Assembly (NCBI RefSeq): GCF_014207095.1
Contig: NZ_JACHBG010000001.1
Span: forward strand, 496,001 to 560,000
Reading direction: 5' to 3'
From: Martinezella lusitana
GTDB lineage: Bacteria; Pseudomonadota; Alphaproteobacteria; Rhizobiales; Rhizobiaceae
DNA length: 64,000 nt
Positions 25,514 through 35,052 of the stretch are shown piece by piece (positions within the stretch are counted from its first letter, which is position 1; each line of letters opens with the position of its first letter). The position numbers were made by a program, and so were the translations under genes. A model generated the notes under the pieces. The model saw only the letters and a program-made list of their open reading frames with translations. It had not been told where the DNA came from and made no database searches.

Positions 25514-26149
25514 ATGTTCGACTATTCGCTTGCCCACTGGATTGCCTTTCTGACTGCAGCGATTCTTCTCAATCTATCGCCTGGGCCGGATATCGCCTTC
25601 ATTCTCGGCCATACGATTAGAAGTGGCATGCGCTCGGGTTTTGCCGCCCTGTTCGGGATCTGGAGCGGCGCCGGCCTGCACGTGCTCATGGCTGCCGCCG
25701 GCCTGTCGGCGATCCTTGCGGCCTCCGCTCTGGCCTTCTCGACGATCAAGTGGATCGGCGCCGTCTATCTGATCAGGCTCGGGATACAGGCGCTCCGCTC
25801 GAAGGGCGACGGCGCCTGGATCAAGGAGGCAGGTAAGGCGCTGTCCTGGGGGCGGATCTATCGGCAGGGGATCCTCGTCGCTCTCCTCAACCCCAAGGTC
25901 GCGATCTTCTTTCTCGCCTTCCTGCCGCAGTTTGTCATCGAGGGTGCCGGGCCGGTCTGGGCGCAGCTTTTGCTGCACGGCAGCCTGATCATCGTCGTGG
26001 CGGCCTTCATCGAGCCGCCGCTCATCCTGCTCGGCGGTCGCCTGACGGAGGCTCTCAGGCGAAATCGCAGCTTCGGGCTTTGGCTGGACCGCGGCCTTGG
26101 CACTTTGCTCGTCGCGCTCGGCGTGCGTCTGGCAATCAGCGCTCGGTAG
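25514..26149 (+). CDS. LysE family exporter
   Basis: This 211-residue inner-membrane protein has six hydrophobic helices and the LysE/RhtB start MFDYSLAHWIAFLTAAILLNLSPGPD with the conserved SPGPD. The family exports amino acids such as lysine, threonine or homoserine lactone; the substrate is not evident. The gene is the only plus-strand gene between radA and alr, and the 59 bases to alr leave little room, so the two converge tightly. It may be a later insertion into the housekeeping block. Confidence 0.93.
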   Translation: MFDYSLAHWIAFLTAAILLNLSPGPDIAFILGHTIRSGMRSGFAALFGIWSGAGLHVLMAAAGLSAILAASALAFSTIKWIGAVYLIRLGIQALRSKGDGAWIKEAGKALSWGRIYRQGILVALLNPKVAIFFLAFLPQFVIEGAGPVWAQLLLHGSLIIVVAAFIEPPLILLGGRLTEALRRNRSFGLWLDRGLGTLLVALGVRLAISAR

Positions 26150-26208
26150 AGCGCCGACCGCAAAGTGAGCGACAGTTTCCGCCGGCGCGGAGATACTTCA
26201 ATATCGGG

Positions 26209-27372
26209 CTATTCCTCGATCTCTTCCGAGATATACCGGCGCTCATGTCTGAGCCCCATGCTTGTCAGCATCTCGTAGCCGATCGTGCCGGCGGCTCGGG
26301 CTGCGTCATCGACCAGGATATTGTTGCCGAAGAGTTCGACATAGTCGCCGGCACGGACCAGATTTTCCGGCAGATCGGTCACATCGAAGATCGTGAGGTC
26401 CATGGTGATGCGACCGGCAACCGGGACCTTGTGTCCGGCAATGAAGCCATGGCCGGCAACCACGTCTGTCTGGCGCAGCGGCACGCCGGCGCTCGACAGG
26501 CTGCGCATGTAACCATCAGCATAACCGGCAGAGACGATCGCCAACCGGCTGTCGCGCGTCAACCGAAGCGCGCGGCCGTAGCCGACCGTTTCCCCGGCCT
26601 TGACGGAGCGGGTCTGGATGATCCGAGCCTCCGCGGTTGCCACCTGGCGCATTGGATTGGCAATGCCGGGTATGGCCTCGCCGCCGTAAGTGGCGATACC
26701 GGGGCGGGTGAGGTCGAAATGATAGTCCGGCCCGAGAAAAATGCCGGCGGAGTTGGCAAGGCTCGCCTCGATGCCTTCGAAGGCGGCGCTGACTTTGCGG
26801 AAGGCCTCGAGTTGCTGGCGGTTCATTGCATTGGAGGGATCGTCGCCGCAGGCAAGGTGGCTCATGACAAGCACCGGTGCAAAGCTTGCCGGGCGGGAGA
26901 CGTCGTCGGCAAGTGCGATCGCATCCTCCATGGGCAGGCCCAGCCTATTGAAGCCGGTATCGACCTGCAATGCGCAAGGATAGTCGCCGTATTCCGACAG
27001 GACCGACATCCAGAAGGTCAGCTGTTCTTCCGAGGCGATAACCGGAACGAGATCGTTTTCGAAGAATGTCCGCTCCATGCCCGGCCAGATGCCGCAGAGC
27101 ACGAAGATGCGTGCCTCCGGCGCATAGAGTCGCAAAGTCGCGCCTTCGTCGGCGGTGGCAACGAAGAAGTCGCGCGCGCCGGCCGCGTAGAGCGTCTCAC
27201 CGACATCCTCGATCCCGAGTCCGTAGGCGTCGGCCTTGACCACGGCCGATGTCCGGGCCTTGCCGGAACGGCGGGCCATCTCGCGCCAGTTTTCGACGAG
27301 AGCGCCGAGATCGACCGTCAACCGCAGGCCGGCGGAAGCGAAAGCGTCGTAGTCATCGAAATTGTCTGTCAT
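26209..27372 (-). CDS. alr: Alanine racemase
   Basis: This 387-residue PLP enzyme makes D-alanine for peptidoglycan. The PLP lysine is Lys46 in VVKADAYGLG, the catalytic Tyr is in SAGYADGYMRSL, and the C-terminal beta domain is complete (GRITMDLTIFDVTDLP). It lies downstream of dnaB on the same strand after a 112-base gap that contains a dnaB terminator, so it may have its own promoter. Confidence 0.96.
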   Translation of the reverse strand: MTDNFDDYDAFASAGLRLTVDLGALVENWREMARRSGKARTSAVVKADAYGLGIEDVGETLYAAGARDFFVATADEGATLRLYAPEARIFVLCGIWPGMERTFFENDLVPVIASEEQLTFWMSVLSEYGDYPCALQVDTGFNRLGLPMEDAIALADDVSRPASFAPVLVMSHLACGDDPSNAMNRQQLEAFRKVSAAFEGIEASLANSAGIFLGPDYHFDLTRPGIATYGGEAIPGIANPMRQVATAEARIIQTRSVKAGETVGYGRALRLTRDSRLAIVSAGYADGYMRSLSSAGVPLRQTDVVAGHGFIAGHKVPVAGRITMDLTIFDVTDLPENLVRAGDYVELFGNNILVDDAARAAGTIGYEMLTSMGLRHERRYISEEIEE

Positions 27373-27393
27373 GGAGCCGCCTTAACGAAGAAA

Positions 27394-27420
27394 TGGCCGG
27401 AGGTGATGTCGCTCCGGCCA
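27394..27420 (-). terminator. Intrinsic terminator of dnaB
   Basis: A 9-bp stem (TGGCCGGAG / CTCCGGCCA) with a 9-base loop is followed on the minus strand by TTTCTT. It lies 65 bases past the dnaB stop and just upstream of alr. Confidence 0.75.
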
Positions 27421-27484
27421 GGATAATGATCATCGATGAAAAGAAAAAGTGCTGCGGCGCATTATGCCCCGCAAAGCCCTCTTG

Positions 27485-28981
27485 TCAGTGCTCTTCGTAT
27501 TGAATGAACGAGGAGTCGGCGAGATCCGCAAAGCGGGTGAATTCCGACTGGAAGGCGAGCCGCACAGTGCCAGTCGGTCCGTGACGCTGCTTGGCGATGA
27601 TCACGTCGGCCGTACCCTTCACGCGCTCGAACTGGGCTTCCCATTCGGCATATTTGGGGTCGTTGATATCGCGCGGCTCGGAATTTTTAACGTAATATTC
27701 CTCGCGGAACACGAAAAGCACGACGTCGGCGTCCTGCTCGATGGAGCCGGATTCACGAAGGTCGGAAAGCTGCGGCCGCTTGTCTTCACGGCTTTCGACG
27801 GCGCGCGAGAGCTGGGAGAGAGCGATGATCGGAACGTTCAGTTCCTTGCCGAGCGCCTTCAGGCCGGTGGTGATCTGCGTGATTTCCTGGACGCGGTTCT
27901 CGTTCGATTTTCCCGAGCCGGTCATCAGCTGGACGTAGTCGACCACCAGAACGTCGAGGCCGCGTTGTCGCTTGAGGCGGCGTGCGCGCGCCGACAATTG
28001 TGCGATCGAGATACCGCCGGTCTGGTCGATATAAAGCGGCACCTTCTGCATCATCATCGAACAGGCAACCAGCTTCTCAAAGTCCGCATCGTTGATATCA
28101 CCGCGACGAATCTTTGACGAGGAGACTTCCGTCTGCTCGGAGATGATACGGGTGGCGAGCTGTTCCGACGACATTTCGAGCGAGTAGAAGCCGACGACAC
28201 CGCCGTTCTTAGCCTTGGTGGAACCATCAGCCTGTACTTCGCCTTCAAAGGAGGCGGCGATATTATAGGCGATGTTGGTGGCGAGCGAGGTCTTGCCCAT
28301 GCCGGGACGGCCTGCAAGGACGATCAAGTCGGAGCGCTGCAGGCCACCCATTTTGCTGTCCAGCGAGTGGATGCCGGTGGAAATGCCCGAAAGGCCACCA
28401 TCGCGCTCCTTGGCGACTGCCGCCATGTCGATCGCCAGCGCCACGGCATCGTTGAAGGCCTGGAAGCCGCCGTCGTAGCGGCCGTTTTCGGCAAGCTCGA
28501 ACAGCCGGCGCTCGGTGTCTTCGATCTGCGTCTGCGGCGGCATGTCGAGCGGCGCGTCATAGGCGATGTTGACCATGTCTTCGCCGATGGTGATCAGCGC
28601 CCGGCGCAGCGCCAGGTCGTAAATGGCGCGTCCATAGTCCTCGGCATTGATGATCGACACGGCTTCGACGGCAAGGCGCGCGAGATATTGCGCGACCGTC
28701 ATGTCGCCGACCTTCTCGTCCGCCGGCACGAAGCTCTTGATCGTGACCGGATTGGCCGTCTTGCCCATGCGGATGATGTCGCCGGCGACTTCGAAGATCT
28801 TCCGGTGCAGCGGCTCATAGAGATGGACCGGCTTCAGGAAGTCGGAGACGCGATAATAGGCATCATTATTGACGAGGATGGCGCCGAGCAGAGCCTGCTC
28901 CGCCTCGATATTGTTGGGCGCTTCGCGATAATGCTGCTCGGCGGGAGCAATAGCGGCAAGCTTGCGCGCAGCTTCGTTCAT
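27485..28981 (-). CDS. dnaB: Replicative DNA helicase
   Basis: This 498-residue hexameric helicase has the N-terminal helical domain (residues about 20-120) and a RecA-like core with Walker A GRPGMGKTS, VVDYVQLM (Walker B) and the DnaB-type SQLSRAVESR motif. It unwinds DNA at the fork in the cytoplasm. No intein is present. It is divergent from the marR operon and is followed by a terminator. Confidence 0.97.
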   Translation of the reverse strand: MNEAARKLAAIAPAEQHYREAPNNIEAEQALLGAILVNNDAYYRVSDFLKPVHLYEPLHRKIFEVAGDIIRMGKTANPVTIKSFVPADEKVGDMTVAQYLARLAVEAVSIINAEDYGRAIYDLALRRALITIGEDMVNIAYDAPLDMPPQTQIEDTERRLFELAENGRYDGGFQAFNDAVALAIDMAAVAKERDGGLSGISTGIHSLDSKMGGLQRSDLIVLAGRPGMGKTSLATNIAYNIAASFEGEVQADGSTKAKNGGVVGFYSLEMSSEQLATRIISEQTEVSSSKIRRGDINDADFEKLVACSMMMQKVPLYIDQTGGISIAQLSARARRLKRQRGLDVLVVDYVQLMTGSGKSNENRVQEITQITTGLKALGKELNVPIIALSQLSRAVESREDKRPQLSDLRESGSIEQDADVVLFVFREEYYVKNSEPRDINDPKYAEWEAQFERVKGTADVIIAKQRHGPTGTVRLAFQSEFTRFADLADSSFIQYEEH

Positions 28982-29327
28982 TTTCCATCTCTTCGTGCTT
29001 TAGGGTGTCGACTGGTTTGCGACGTTCCGCCGTCACGGTCAACAGCGCAAACGCATGAGCATGTCAAGCGTCACAAATCGGTCGGGTCTATCAACGTTGT
29101 TCCACTCGTCCACAGGGACAGATCTCCGCCACGTAAAAAATCTCTTGTGACCACTTTGCAACGCAAGGATCGACACACGAATCACGTAGGCGAATTAATC
29201 GTGGGGAACATTTTAGCGGGGTCTTTCAAGGTGTGCATTAGCTGTTGCTGCCATCACGCTTGAAAAATTGCGAAAATCTGTTTATTTCCTATGAGTTAGG
29301 GTAGGGTGCTAATAGTATAAAGTTGTA
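28982..29327. other. Divergent promoter region between dnaB and marR
   Basis: This 346-base spacer must hold promoters for dnaB (minus) and the marR operon (plus). The 60 bases before marR are AT-rich, with a TTAG...CTAA inverted pair at about 29296-29312 that could be part of a MarR operator. No strong -35/-10 match is seen, and no coding frame is credible. Confidence 0.45.
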
Positions 29328-29774
29328 ATGATGTCCGGAACTCCATCGAGACAAGAACTTTTCGACGACCTTTTTGCTTTCAACCGCAAGCTTCGCGCTG
29401 CGTTTGATGCGCTTGTTCGCGAACATGGCATGACGCTTTCCCGCGCCAGGGTTTTTCGCAAACTCTCCCGCAGGGATGGGATCAACCAAAGGGAGCTCGC
29501 CGACGAGCTGGAGCTCGAGACGCCGACGCTCGTGCGTATCCTCGATGCGATGGAGGCGCAGAATTTCATTGAGCGCCGCCCGGCCCAGTCCGACCGCCGC
29601 GCCAAGCAGATCTTCATGACGGAATCCGGAAAAGTCGTCGCCGCCGAGGTGGAAGCCCTTGCCACCGGTGTGCGTGCGGATATCTTGGAGGGAATTTCGG
29701 ACGAGGACGTCGGCGTGGCGCTCAAGGTTATCCGCGCGATGACGGCCAACGTCCAGAACGTGGGTAAATCATGA
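29328..29774 (+). CDS. MarR family transcriptional regulator
   Basis: This 148-residue winged-helix protein has the MarR core ELADELELETPTLVRILDAMEAQNFIERRPAQSDRRAKQIFMTESG, with helices for dimerisation at both ends. It most likely represses the adjacent efflux genes and itself, released by a small ligand. It is the first gene of a three-gene run; the next start lies eight bases past its stop. Two ATG codons in tandem open the gene, so the start may be one codon later. Confidence 0.93.
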   Translation: MMSGTPSRQELFDDLFAFNRKLRAAFDALVREHGMTLSRARVFRKLSRRDGINQRELADELELETPTLVRILDAMEAQNFIERRPAQSDRRAKQIFMTESGKVVAAEVEALATGVRADILEGISDEDVGVALKVIRAMTANVQNVGKS

Positions 29775-29782
29775 GGTAGCGT

Positions 29783-31429
29783 ATGAGCGGTGATCCGGGT
29801 TCGGTCGCCAACACGGAAGCCAACGCCGTTCCCCCCGCTTCGCCGCCTATGCCGGGCTGGAAAGTGCCGCTCTATATTGCGGCATCCGTCATGTTCTTTT
29901 TGACCCAGGGCTTGGGTCTCAATCTCGCTTTTGCCAATCTCACCCAGATTCAGGGAACGATCGCGGCAACGACCACCGAATCCGCATGGCTCTCGGCCGC
30001 ATATATGGCGCCCAATGTCAGTCTCGCCATTGCGTTGGTGAAAATCCGCCTGCAATATGGAGTGCGTAATTTTGCCGAGGTCAGCATTCTCGGCTTCGTG
30101 CTCGCCTCGCTGCTCAATCTCTTCGTCTCCGATCTGCACTCGGCAATCGTCGTCCGCTTTCTGAGTGGCATTGCCGGTGCGCCGCTCTCGACGCTCGGCT
30201 TTCTCTACATGCTGGAAGCCTTCGAGCCGGCCAAGAAGATGACCGTCGGCGTCAGCCTGGCGATGATGAACACACTGCTTGCCGCTCCCGTCACCCGCCT
30301 CGTATCGCCCTCGCTTCTCGATTACGGCGAGTGGCGCGGGCTTTACACGCTCGAGATGGCGCTGGCATTGCTGGTCATGCCAATCATCTATCTCCTGCCG
30401 TTGACGCCGCCTCCGCGCGTCAAGGTCATCGTCCTCGGCGATATCTTCAGCTATCTGCTGGTGGCGATCGGCTTCGGCTGTCTTGCGGTGGCGCTTTCGG
30501 TCGGCCGTCTTTACTGGTGGCTGGAAGTGCCCTGGCTCGGCGTCGTGCTGGCGCTCGGCATCGCGTCGATCACCGCCGCTATCGTCGTCGATCTCCGACG
30601 GTCGACACCGCTTATCGACGTGCGCTGGCTTTTGCGGCCGGAAATCCTGCATCTGACGGCGATCCTGCTGATCTTTCGCCTGATTGCTGCCGAGCAGACC
30701 TATGTCGTCATGACCTTCTACCAAAACGGAATCGGGCTGCTCTACGACCAGCTCTCCATGCTGTACTGGATCATCCTCGCGTTCTCGATCATTGGCGGTC
30801 TCATCTGCACCGTGTTCATGAACTATGGCTTCACCTGGCAGATACAGTTCGTCGCGCTCATCCTGATGGCGGCGGGTTGCTTGATGGACTCGCAGGTCAC
30901 GAACCTGACGCGGCCGGAGCAGATGTATCTCAGCCAGGCGCTTGTCGCTGCGGGAGCGGCATTGTTCCTGCCGCCGTCCATGTCGGAAGGCTTCAGGGCG
31001 GCCATATCCAAGGGGCCGCCCTATCTGGTGACCTTCTTTGTCGTTTTCACCTTCACGCAGAGTATCGGCGGCCTCATCGGCTCTGCCTTTTACGGCACGC
31101 TGATTATTATTCGCGAGAAGTTCCATTCGGCGATCCTGACCGAGCGCGTATTGCTGACCGATCCGCATGTGGCCGATCGCGTCAGCCGGCTTTCGGCCTC
31201 TTATGGCAAGGTGATCGGCGACAGTGCCCTTCTGAAAGGGGAAGGGATGGCGCTGCTCGGCGCGCAGGTGAGCCGCGAAGCCAACATGCTCGCCTATGGC
31301 GATGCATTCCTCGTTGCCGCCGTGATTGCCCTGCTGTCGCTGGCGGGCCTTACAATCCATGTTTTCTATCGCTTCGTTCGGACGCGGCTCGCGGACGATC
31401 AGTCGCGGGTCGTGACATCCAACCCATGA
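29783..31429 (+). CDS. MFS exporter, EmrB/DHA2-like
   Basis: This 548-residue protein has about 14 hydrophobic helices, as in the DHA2 drug:H+ antiporters, and lies between a MarR regulator and a HlyD-type adaptor as EmrB does. The usual loop motif A (GXLADRXGRR) after helix 2 is replaced by IRLQYGVRNF, so it is a divergent member. Substrates are unknown; hydrophobic drugs, phenolics or plant compounds are plausible for a rhizobium. Confidence 0.9.
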   Translation: MSGDPGSVANTEANAVPPASPPMPGWKVPLYIAASVMFFLTQGLGLNLAFANLTQIQGTIAATTTESAWLSAAYMAPNVSLAIALVKIRLQYGVRNFAEVSILGFVLASLLNLFVSDLHSAIVVRFLSGIAGAPLSTLGFLYMLEAFEPAKKMTVGVSLAMMNTLLAAPVTRLVSPSLLDYGEWRGLYTLEMALALLVMPIIYLLPLTPPPRVKVIVLGDIFSYLLVAIGFGCLAVALSVGRLYWWLEVPWLGVVLALGIASITAAIVVDLRRSTPLIDVRWLLRPEILHLTAILLIFRLIAAEQTYVVMTFYQNGIGLLYDQLSMLYWIILAFSIIGGLICTVFMNYGFTWQIQFVALILMAAGCLMDSQVTNLTRPEQMYLSQALVAAGAALFLPPSMSEGFRAAISKGPPYLVTFFVVFTFTQSIGGLIGSAFYGTLIIIREKFHSAILTERVLLTDPHVADRVSRLSASYGKVIGDSALLKGEGMALLGAQVSREANMLAYGDAFLVAAVIALLSLAGLTIHVFYRFVRTRLADDQSRVVTSNP

Positions 31430-31446
31430 GGAAATGAAGTAGCTCC

Positions 31447-32514
31447 ATGCCGAGGCTCGTTCGCTCCCCCATCGAAGTCATTGCGGTTCTCGCCGGTATC
31501 GGCGGTGTCATGCTCGTGCTTTATGCCTGGCACCTGCCGCCGTTCAAAACCTCGGTGGAGACCACCGACGACGCCTATGTCAAAGGCTATGTCACGACCA
31601 TCAGTCCTCAGGTGAGCGGCTACATTACCGACGTGCCGATCAAGGACTACAAGCTCGTCAAGGAAGGCGATGTGCTCGCCCAGATCGACGACCGCATCTA
31701 CAAGCAGAAGGTGGCGCAGGCGCGCGCGACACTTGCCGGGCAAAAGGCGGCACTCGCCAATTCACAGCAGCAGGAACAGGCGGCCAAGGCCGGCATCGTC
31801 TCCAGTCAGGCGCAGATCGACAGCGCCGATGCGGCGCTGAAACGTGCCCAGCTTGCCGCCGATCGCGTGACGACGCTGGTCGCCAGAGGCGTGTCGACGA
31901 CAAGCGATGCCGAGCAGGCGCAGGCAACGCTGCGGCAGGCCCAAGCCTCGGTCAATCAGGCTAAGGCGGCCCTCGACGTCTCGCAGCAGAATCTGACGAC
32001 CATCATCGTTAACCGAGCTTCGCTGGAGGCCGGTGTCAGCGGCGCGGAGGCGGCAGTGCAGCTCGCCGATATCGATCTGGACAACACGACGATCAGGGCG
32101 CCCCAGGACGGCCGCGTCGGCGAAGTCGGTGTTCGCCTTGGCCAGTATGTGACTTCAGGCACGCAGCTCATGGGGCTGGTGCCGAAGGATGTCTGGGTCA
32201 TCGCCAATTTCAAGGAAACACAGCTTAATGGCATGAAGCTCGATCAGCCGGCCACGATTGCGGTGGATGCACTCGGCCATCGCGAAATCAAGGGCCGCAT
32301 CCAGCGCTTCTCGCCGGCCGCCGGTTCCGAATTCGCCGTCATCAAGCCCGACAATGCGACAGGTAATTTCACCAAGGTTGCTCAGCGCATCGGCGTCCGG
32401 GTGAAGATCGAGGATGGTCAGCCTTTGGCGAGCGAACTGGCGCCCGGCATGTCGGTTATCGTCTCGATCGACAAGGATTCGGCGCCGCTGCCGGAGGCCA
32501 AGGCCGGCGATTGA
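31447..32514 (+). CDS. HlyD/EmrA family periplasmic adaptor
   Basis: This 355-residue membrane-fusion protein has one N-terminal helix (EVIAVLAGIGGVMLVLYAW), a biotinyl-lipoyl half (AYVKGYVTTISPQVSGYI), a long coiled-coil hairpin (about residues 85-200) and the second lipoyl half with the beta-barrel (TIRAPQDGRVGEVGVRLGQYV). It should link the MFS pump to an outer-membrane channel; no TolC gene is present in this window. It starts 17 bases after the MFS stop. Confidence 0.94.
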   Translation: MPRLVRSPIEVIAVLAGIGGVMLVLYAWHLPPFKTSVETTDDAYVKGYVTTISPQVSGYITDVPIKDYKLVKEGDVLAQIDDRIYKQKVAQARATLAGQKAALANSQQQEQAAKAGIVSSQAQIDSADAALKRAQLAADRVTTLVARGVSTTSDAEQAQATLRQAQASVNQAKAALDVSQQNLTTIIVNRASLEAGVSGAEAAVQLADIDLDNTTIRAPQDGRVGEVGVRLGQYVTSGTQLMGLVPKDVWVIANFKETQLNGMKLDQPATIAVDALGHREIKGRIQRFSPAAGSEFAVIKPDNATGNFTKVAQRIGVRVKIEDGQPLASELAPGMSVIVSIDKDSAPLPEAKAGD

Positions 32515-32547
32515 CAGAAGGAATTGCTTTCGGCCGGCAAACAAAAA

Positions 32548-32571
32548 GCCTGGGTCGCGAGACCCAGGCTT
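32548..32571. terminator. Bidirectional terminator between the efflux operon and rplI
   Basis: A perfect 10-bp stem (AGCCTGGGTC / GACCCAGGCT) with loop GCGA has TTTTTGTTT on the minus strand and TTCTT on the plus strand. It lies between the converging HlyD and rplI genes and can stop both. Confidence 0.9.
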
Positions 32572-32602
32572 CTTCATAGGCAATGCTGCGAAGACGTGAA
32601 GA

Positions 32603-33181
32603 TCAAGCTTCGTCTTCGTTGTCGCGGTCAGCTTCCGGATCGAAGAAGTCTTCCGGACGCAGGGCGTCTTCGTCGATGCCGTAGATGGCGTCGGCGGAGG
32701 TGAGGGTTTCGCCCTTGGACTGACGCTCGGCTTCTTCGGCGGAACGGGCAACGTTCAGCTCGACCTTGATTTCGACTTCGGCGTGAAGAGCGATGGCAAC
32801 GTCGTGTAGGCCGATAGCCTTGATCGGCGTGTTCAGGTGAACCTGGCTGCGGCCGATGTTGAAGCCTTCTGCAGCGAGGATTTCGACGACGTCACGAGCA
32901 GCGACCGAACCGTAGAGCTGGCCGGTTTCGCCAGCCGAGCGAACGACGATGAAGGACTTGCCGGCGAGAACGTCGGCAACCTTCTGGGCTTCGCTCTTGC
33001 GCTCGAGGTTACGGGCTTCGAGCGTCGAGCGCTCAGCTTCGAAACGGGCCTTGTTGGCGGCGTTGGCGCGCAGCGCCTTGCCGAGCGGCAGCAGGTAGTT
33101 ACGGGCAAAGCCGTCGCGAACCTTTACGGTTTCGCCCATCTGGCCGAGCTTGGAGATGCGTTCGAGAAGAATGACTTCCAT
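32603..33181 (-). CDS. rplI: 50S ribosomal protein L9
   Basis: This 192-residue protein has the L9 N-terminal RNA-binding domain ([32 protein letters not shown]), a connecting helix and the C-terminal domain. It carries an acidic C-terminal extension (about residues 150-192, ending [10 protein letters not shown]), typical of alphaproteobacterial L9. The ATG at 33181 follows an AAAGGAAC site. It is the last gene of the rpsF-rpsR-DUF2232-rplI run. Confidence 0.97.
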   Translation of the reverse strand: MEVILLERISKLGQMGETVKVRDGFARNYLLPLGKALRANAANKARFEAERSTLEARNLERKSEAQKVADVLAGKSFIVVRSAGETGQLYGSVAARDVVEILAAEGFNIGRSQVHLNTPIKAIGLHDVAIALHAEVEIKVELNVARSAEEAERQSKGETLTSADAIYGIDEDALRPEDFFDPEADRDNEDEA

Positions 33182-33200
33182 TTTCTTGTTCCTTTCGATG

Positions 33201-34181
33201 TCAGATTTTCGTGTCGGTTGGTTTGGATGTATCGGCATTCTTGTGCGGGGTCAGTGATATCGCCTTGCGGATATCATAGAGGCCGAGAACAAGGATGATG
33301 AGGAGCGGTAGCGTCAGCAGGAAAGACGCGAGGTAGCAAAGCACCAGCACCGGAATGCGCCAGTCCTTGCCACGCGTGCGGTAATGCAACGACGCGAAGC
33401 CGGAAACGATGAAGCCCGCGCCGAAGGCACCGAGCACGGCGGCTGCGATGAGCGCCAGCACGCCACCGAAGAAGATGACCACGATCGCCGCCAGGAAAAC
33501 GAAGATGGCGTTGCGGTTCATGCGCAGCGACGAGGGGATGTCCTCGCGCGGACGAAGATTGTGTTTCGAGGCGGCAACGATACGTGTGGCCACATAATAG
33601 GCTGCCAGCATCATCATAACCCAGATCATGCCCCAGGCGATGGGGATGGCGTAGAGCATGAGGAGCTTGGTCTTTGCGATCGCCATCGGATCGACGTCCA
33701 GCGTCGGCTGCTGCTGGCTCATGACCTTGACGTAGACGTCCACCACCTGGCTGACGAGATCGGCATTATAGCCCATGACCGCGCCGGCGATGATGATGAC
33801 GACGGCGGCGAGGCCGCAGAGGTGGAGCATAATGTCGGAGAGCGGATACCAGGCCATCAGGTGATCCGGGCCGCCAAGCTCGGATGCAGGCCGTGCCAGA
33901 TTGGCAAGATGGCTCAGCCATGCCGGAATCAGCGCCAGTACGACGGCAAATACCCCGAAATACATCGACTGCACGAATGTGCCGACAATACCGGCTGCCA
34001 CGACGGCGGTGATGACGGCCACATTGCCCCAGCCGAGGCCGACGATCAGGATGGGAAGAGCTGAAAGCGCACCGAAGAGAATGAACAGCAATGGCTGAAG
34101 CGTCGCGCCGTACACGAGTAAGGCGGCGGTCAGACCGGCGAGAGCGCCGATGCCAAGCTCTTTTGCGTTCAACTTCTTCAC
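33201..34181 (-). CDS. DUF2232 membrane protein (YybS-like)
   Basis: This 326-residue inner-membrane protein has about eight hydrophobic helices and no soluble enzymatic domain. Its position between rpsR and rplI is kept in many alphaproteobacteria, and the related YybS of Bacillus also lies near rplI. The role is unknown. The start is a GTG with an AGGA site eight bases upstream. The C-terminal tail is basic. Confidence 0.85.
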   Translation of the reverse strand: MKKLNAKELGIGALAGLTAALLVYGATLQPLLFILFGALSALPILIVGLGWGNVAVITAVVAAGIVGTFVQSMYFGVFAVVLALIPAWLSHLANLARPASELGGPDHLMAWYPLSDIMLHLCGLAAVVIIIAGAVMGYNADLVSQVVDVYVKVMSQQQPTLDVDPMAIAKTKLLMLYAIPIAWGMIWVMMMLAAYYVATRIVAASKHNLRPREDIPSSLRMNRNAIFVFLAAIVVIFFGGVLALIAAAVLGAFGAGFIVSGFASLHYRTRGKDWRIPVLVLCYLASFLLTLPLLIILVLGLYDIRKAISLTPHKNADTSKPTDTKI

Positions 34182-34344
34182 GTCGCTGTCCTGCTTCGTA
34201 TCGAGCAGTTAGAGGATGCTCTCGGCACTCGGGCCAGAAAGCCGTCCCCAACATGGGGTTTCAAGGTTCCGATCCGCGCCCATCGCGAAAGGGAGAAGAG
34301 AAGGCATTGCTGCCTTCCCCTTATTCATTCTGCGTCCGGCGCTA

Positions 34345-34593
34345 TTAAGCGACGACGTAGGGCAGCAGGCCGAGGAAACGGGCGCGCTTGATCGCCTGGG
34401 CGAGTTCGCGCTGCTTCTTCTGGGAAACGGCCGTGATGCGGGAAGGAACGATCTTGCCGCGCTCGGAAATGTAGCGCTGCAGGAGACGAACGTCCTTGTA
34501 GTCGATGCGCGGCGCATTGGCACCCGAGAACGGGCAGGTCTTGCGACGGCGATGGAACGGACGGCGGACCGGTGCGGAGGAAACTTCAGACAT
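34345..34593 (-). CDS. rpsR: 30S ribosomal protein S18
   Basis: This 82-residue basic protein has the S18 core ([56 protein letters not shown]). It pairs with S6 on the platform of the small subunit. A strong AAGGAGAT site precedes the ATG at 34593; the ATG two codons upstream is not used. It lies 12 bases after rpsF. Confidence 0.98.
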   Translation of the reverse strand: MSEVSSAPVRRPFHRRRKTCPFSGANAPRIDYKDVRLLQRYISERGKIVPSRITAVSQKKQRELAQAIKRARFLGLLPYVVA

Positions 34594-34605
34594 TCTCAAA
34601 TCTCC

Positions 34606-35052
34606 TTATACGCGGTCTTCGCGCGGACGGCGCGGACGGTCTTCGCGGTCACCACGATCCGGGCGCGGACCACGATCGCCGAAGCTGCGCTCCGGACGGT
34701 CGCCGTCACGACGCGGACGGTCGTCACGGTCGCGCTTCTGCATCATGGCAGACGGGCCTTCTTCGTGCTTTTCGACAGCGATCGTCATGTAACGCAGGAC
34801 GTCTTCGCTGATGCGCATCTGGCGTTCCATTTCCTGGATCGCAGCGGCCGGAGCATCAATGTCCATCAGGGCGTAGTGGGCCTTGCGGTTCTTCTTGATG
34901 CGGTAGGTGAGGGACTTGAGGCCCCAGTTCTCGATACGCCCGACTTTACCGCCGTTAGCTTCGATAACACCCTTGTACTGTTCTACGAGGGCGTCGACCT
35001 GCTGAGCGGAAATATCCTGCCGGGCAAGGAATACATGTTCGTAAAGAGCCAT
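34606..35052 (-). CDS. rpsF: 30S ribosomal protein S6
   Basis: This 148-residue protein has the S6 fold ([43 protein letters not shown]) and an Arg/Asp/Gly-rich C-terminal tail of about 40 residues ([17 protein letters not shown]). The tail is long for S6 but common in rhizobia. It is the first gene of the operon and has a leader of more than 200 bases, which could carry S6:S18 feedback control. Confidence 0.97.
   Translation of the reverse strand: MALYEHVFLARQDISAQQVDALVEQYKGVIEANGGKVGRIENWGLKSLTYRIKKNRKAHYALMDIDAPAAAIQEMERQMRISEDVLRYMTIAVEKHEEGPSAMMQKRDRDDRPRRDGDRPERSFGDRGPRPDRGDREDRPRRPREDRV

Noticed and set aside
29309-31360. A 683-codon minus-strand open frame opposite the MFS gene
   Set aside because: It is antisense to a clear transporter, its product is rich in Arg, His, Gln and Asp without domains, and such frames are common in high-GC DNA.
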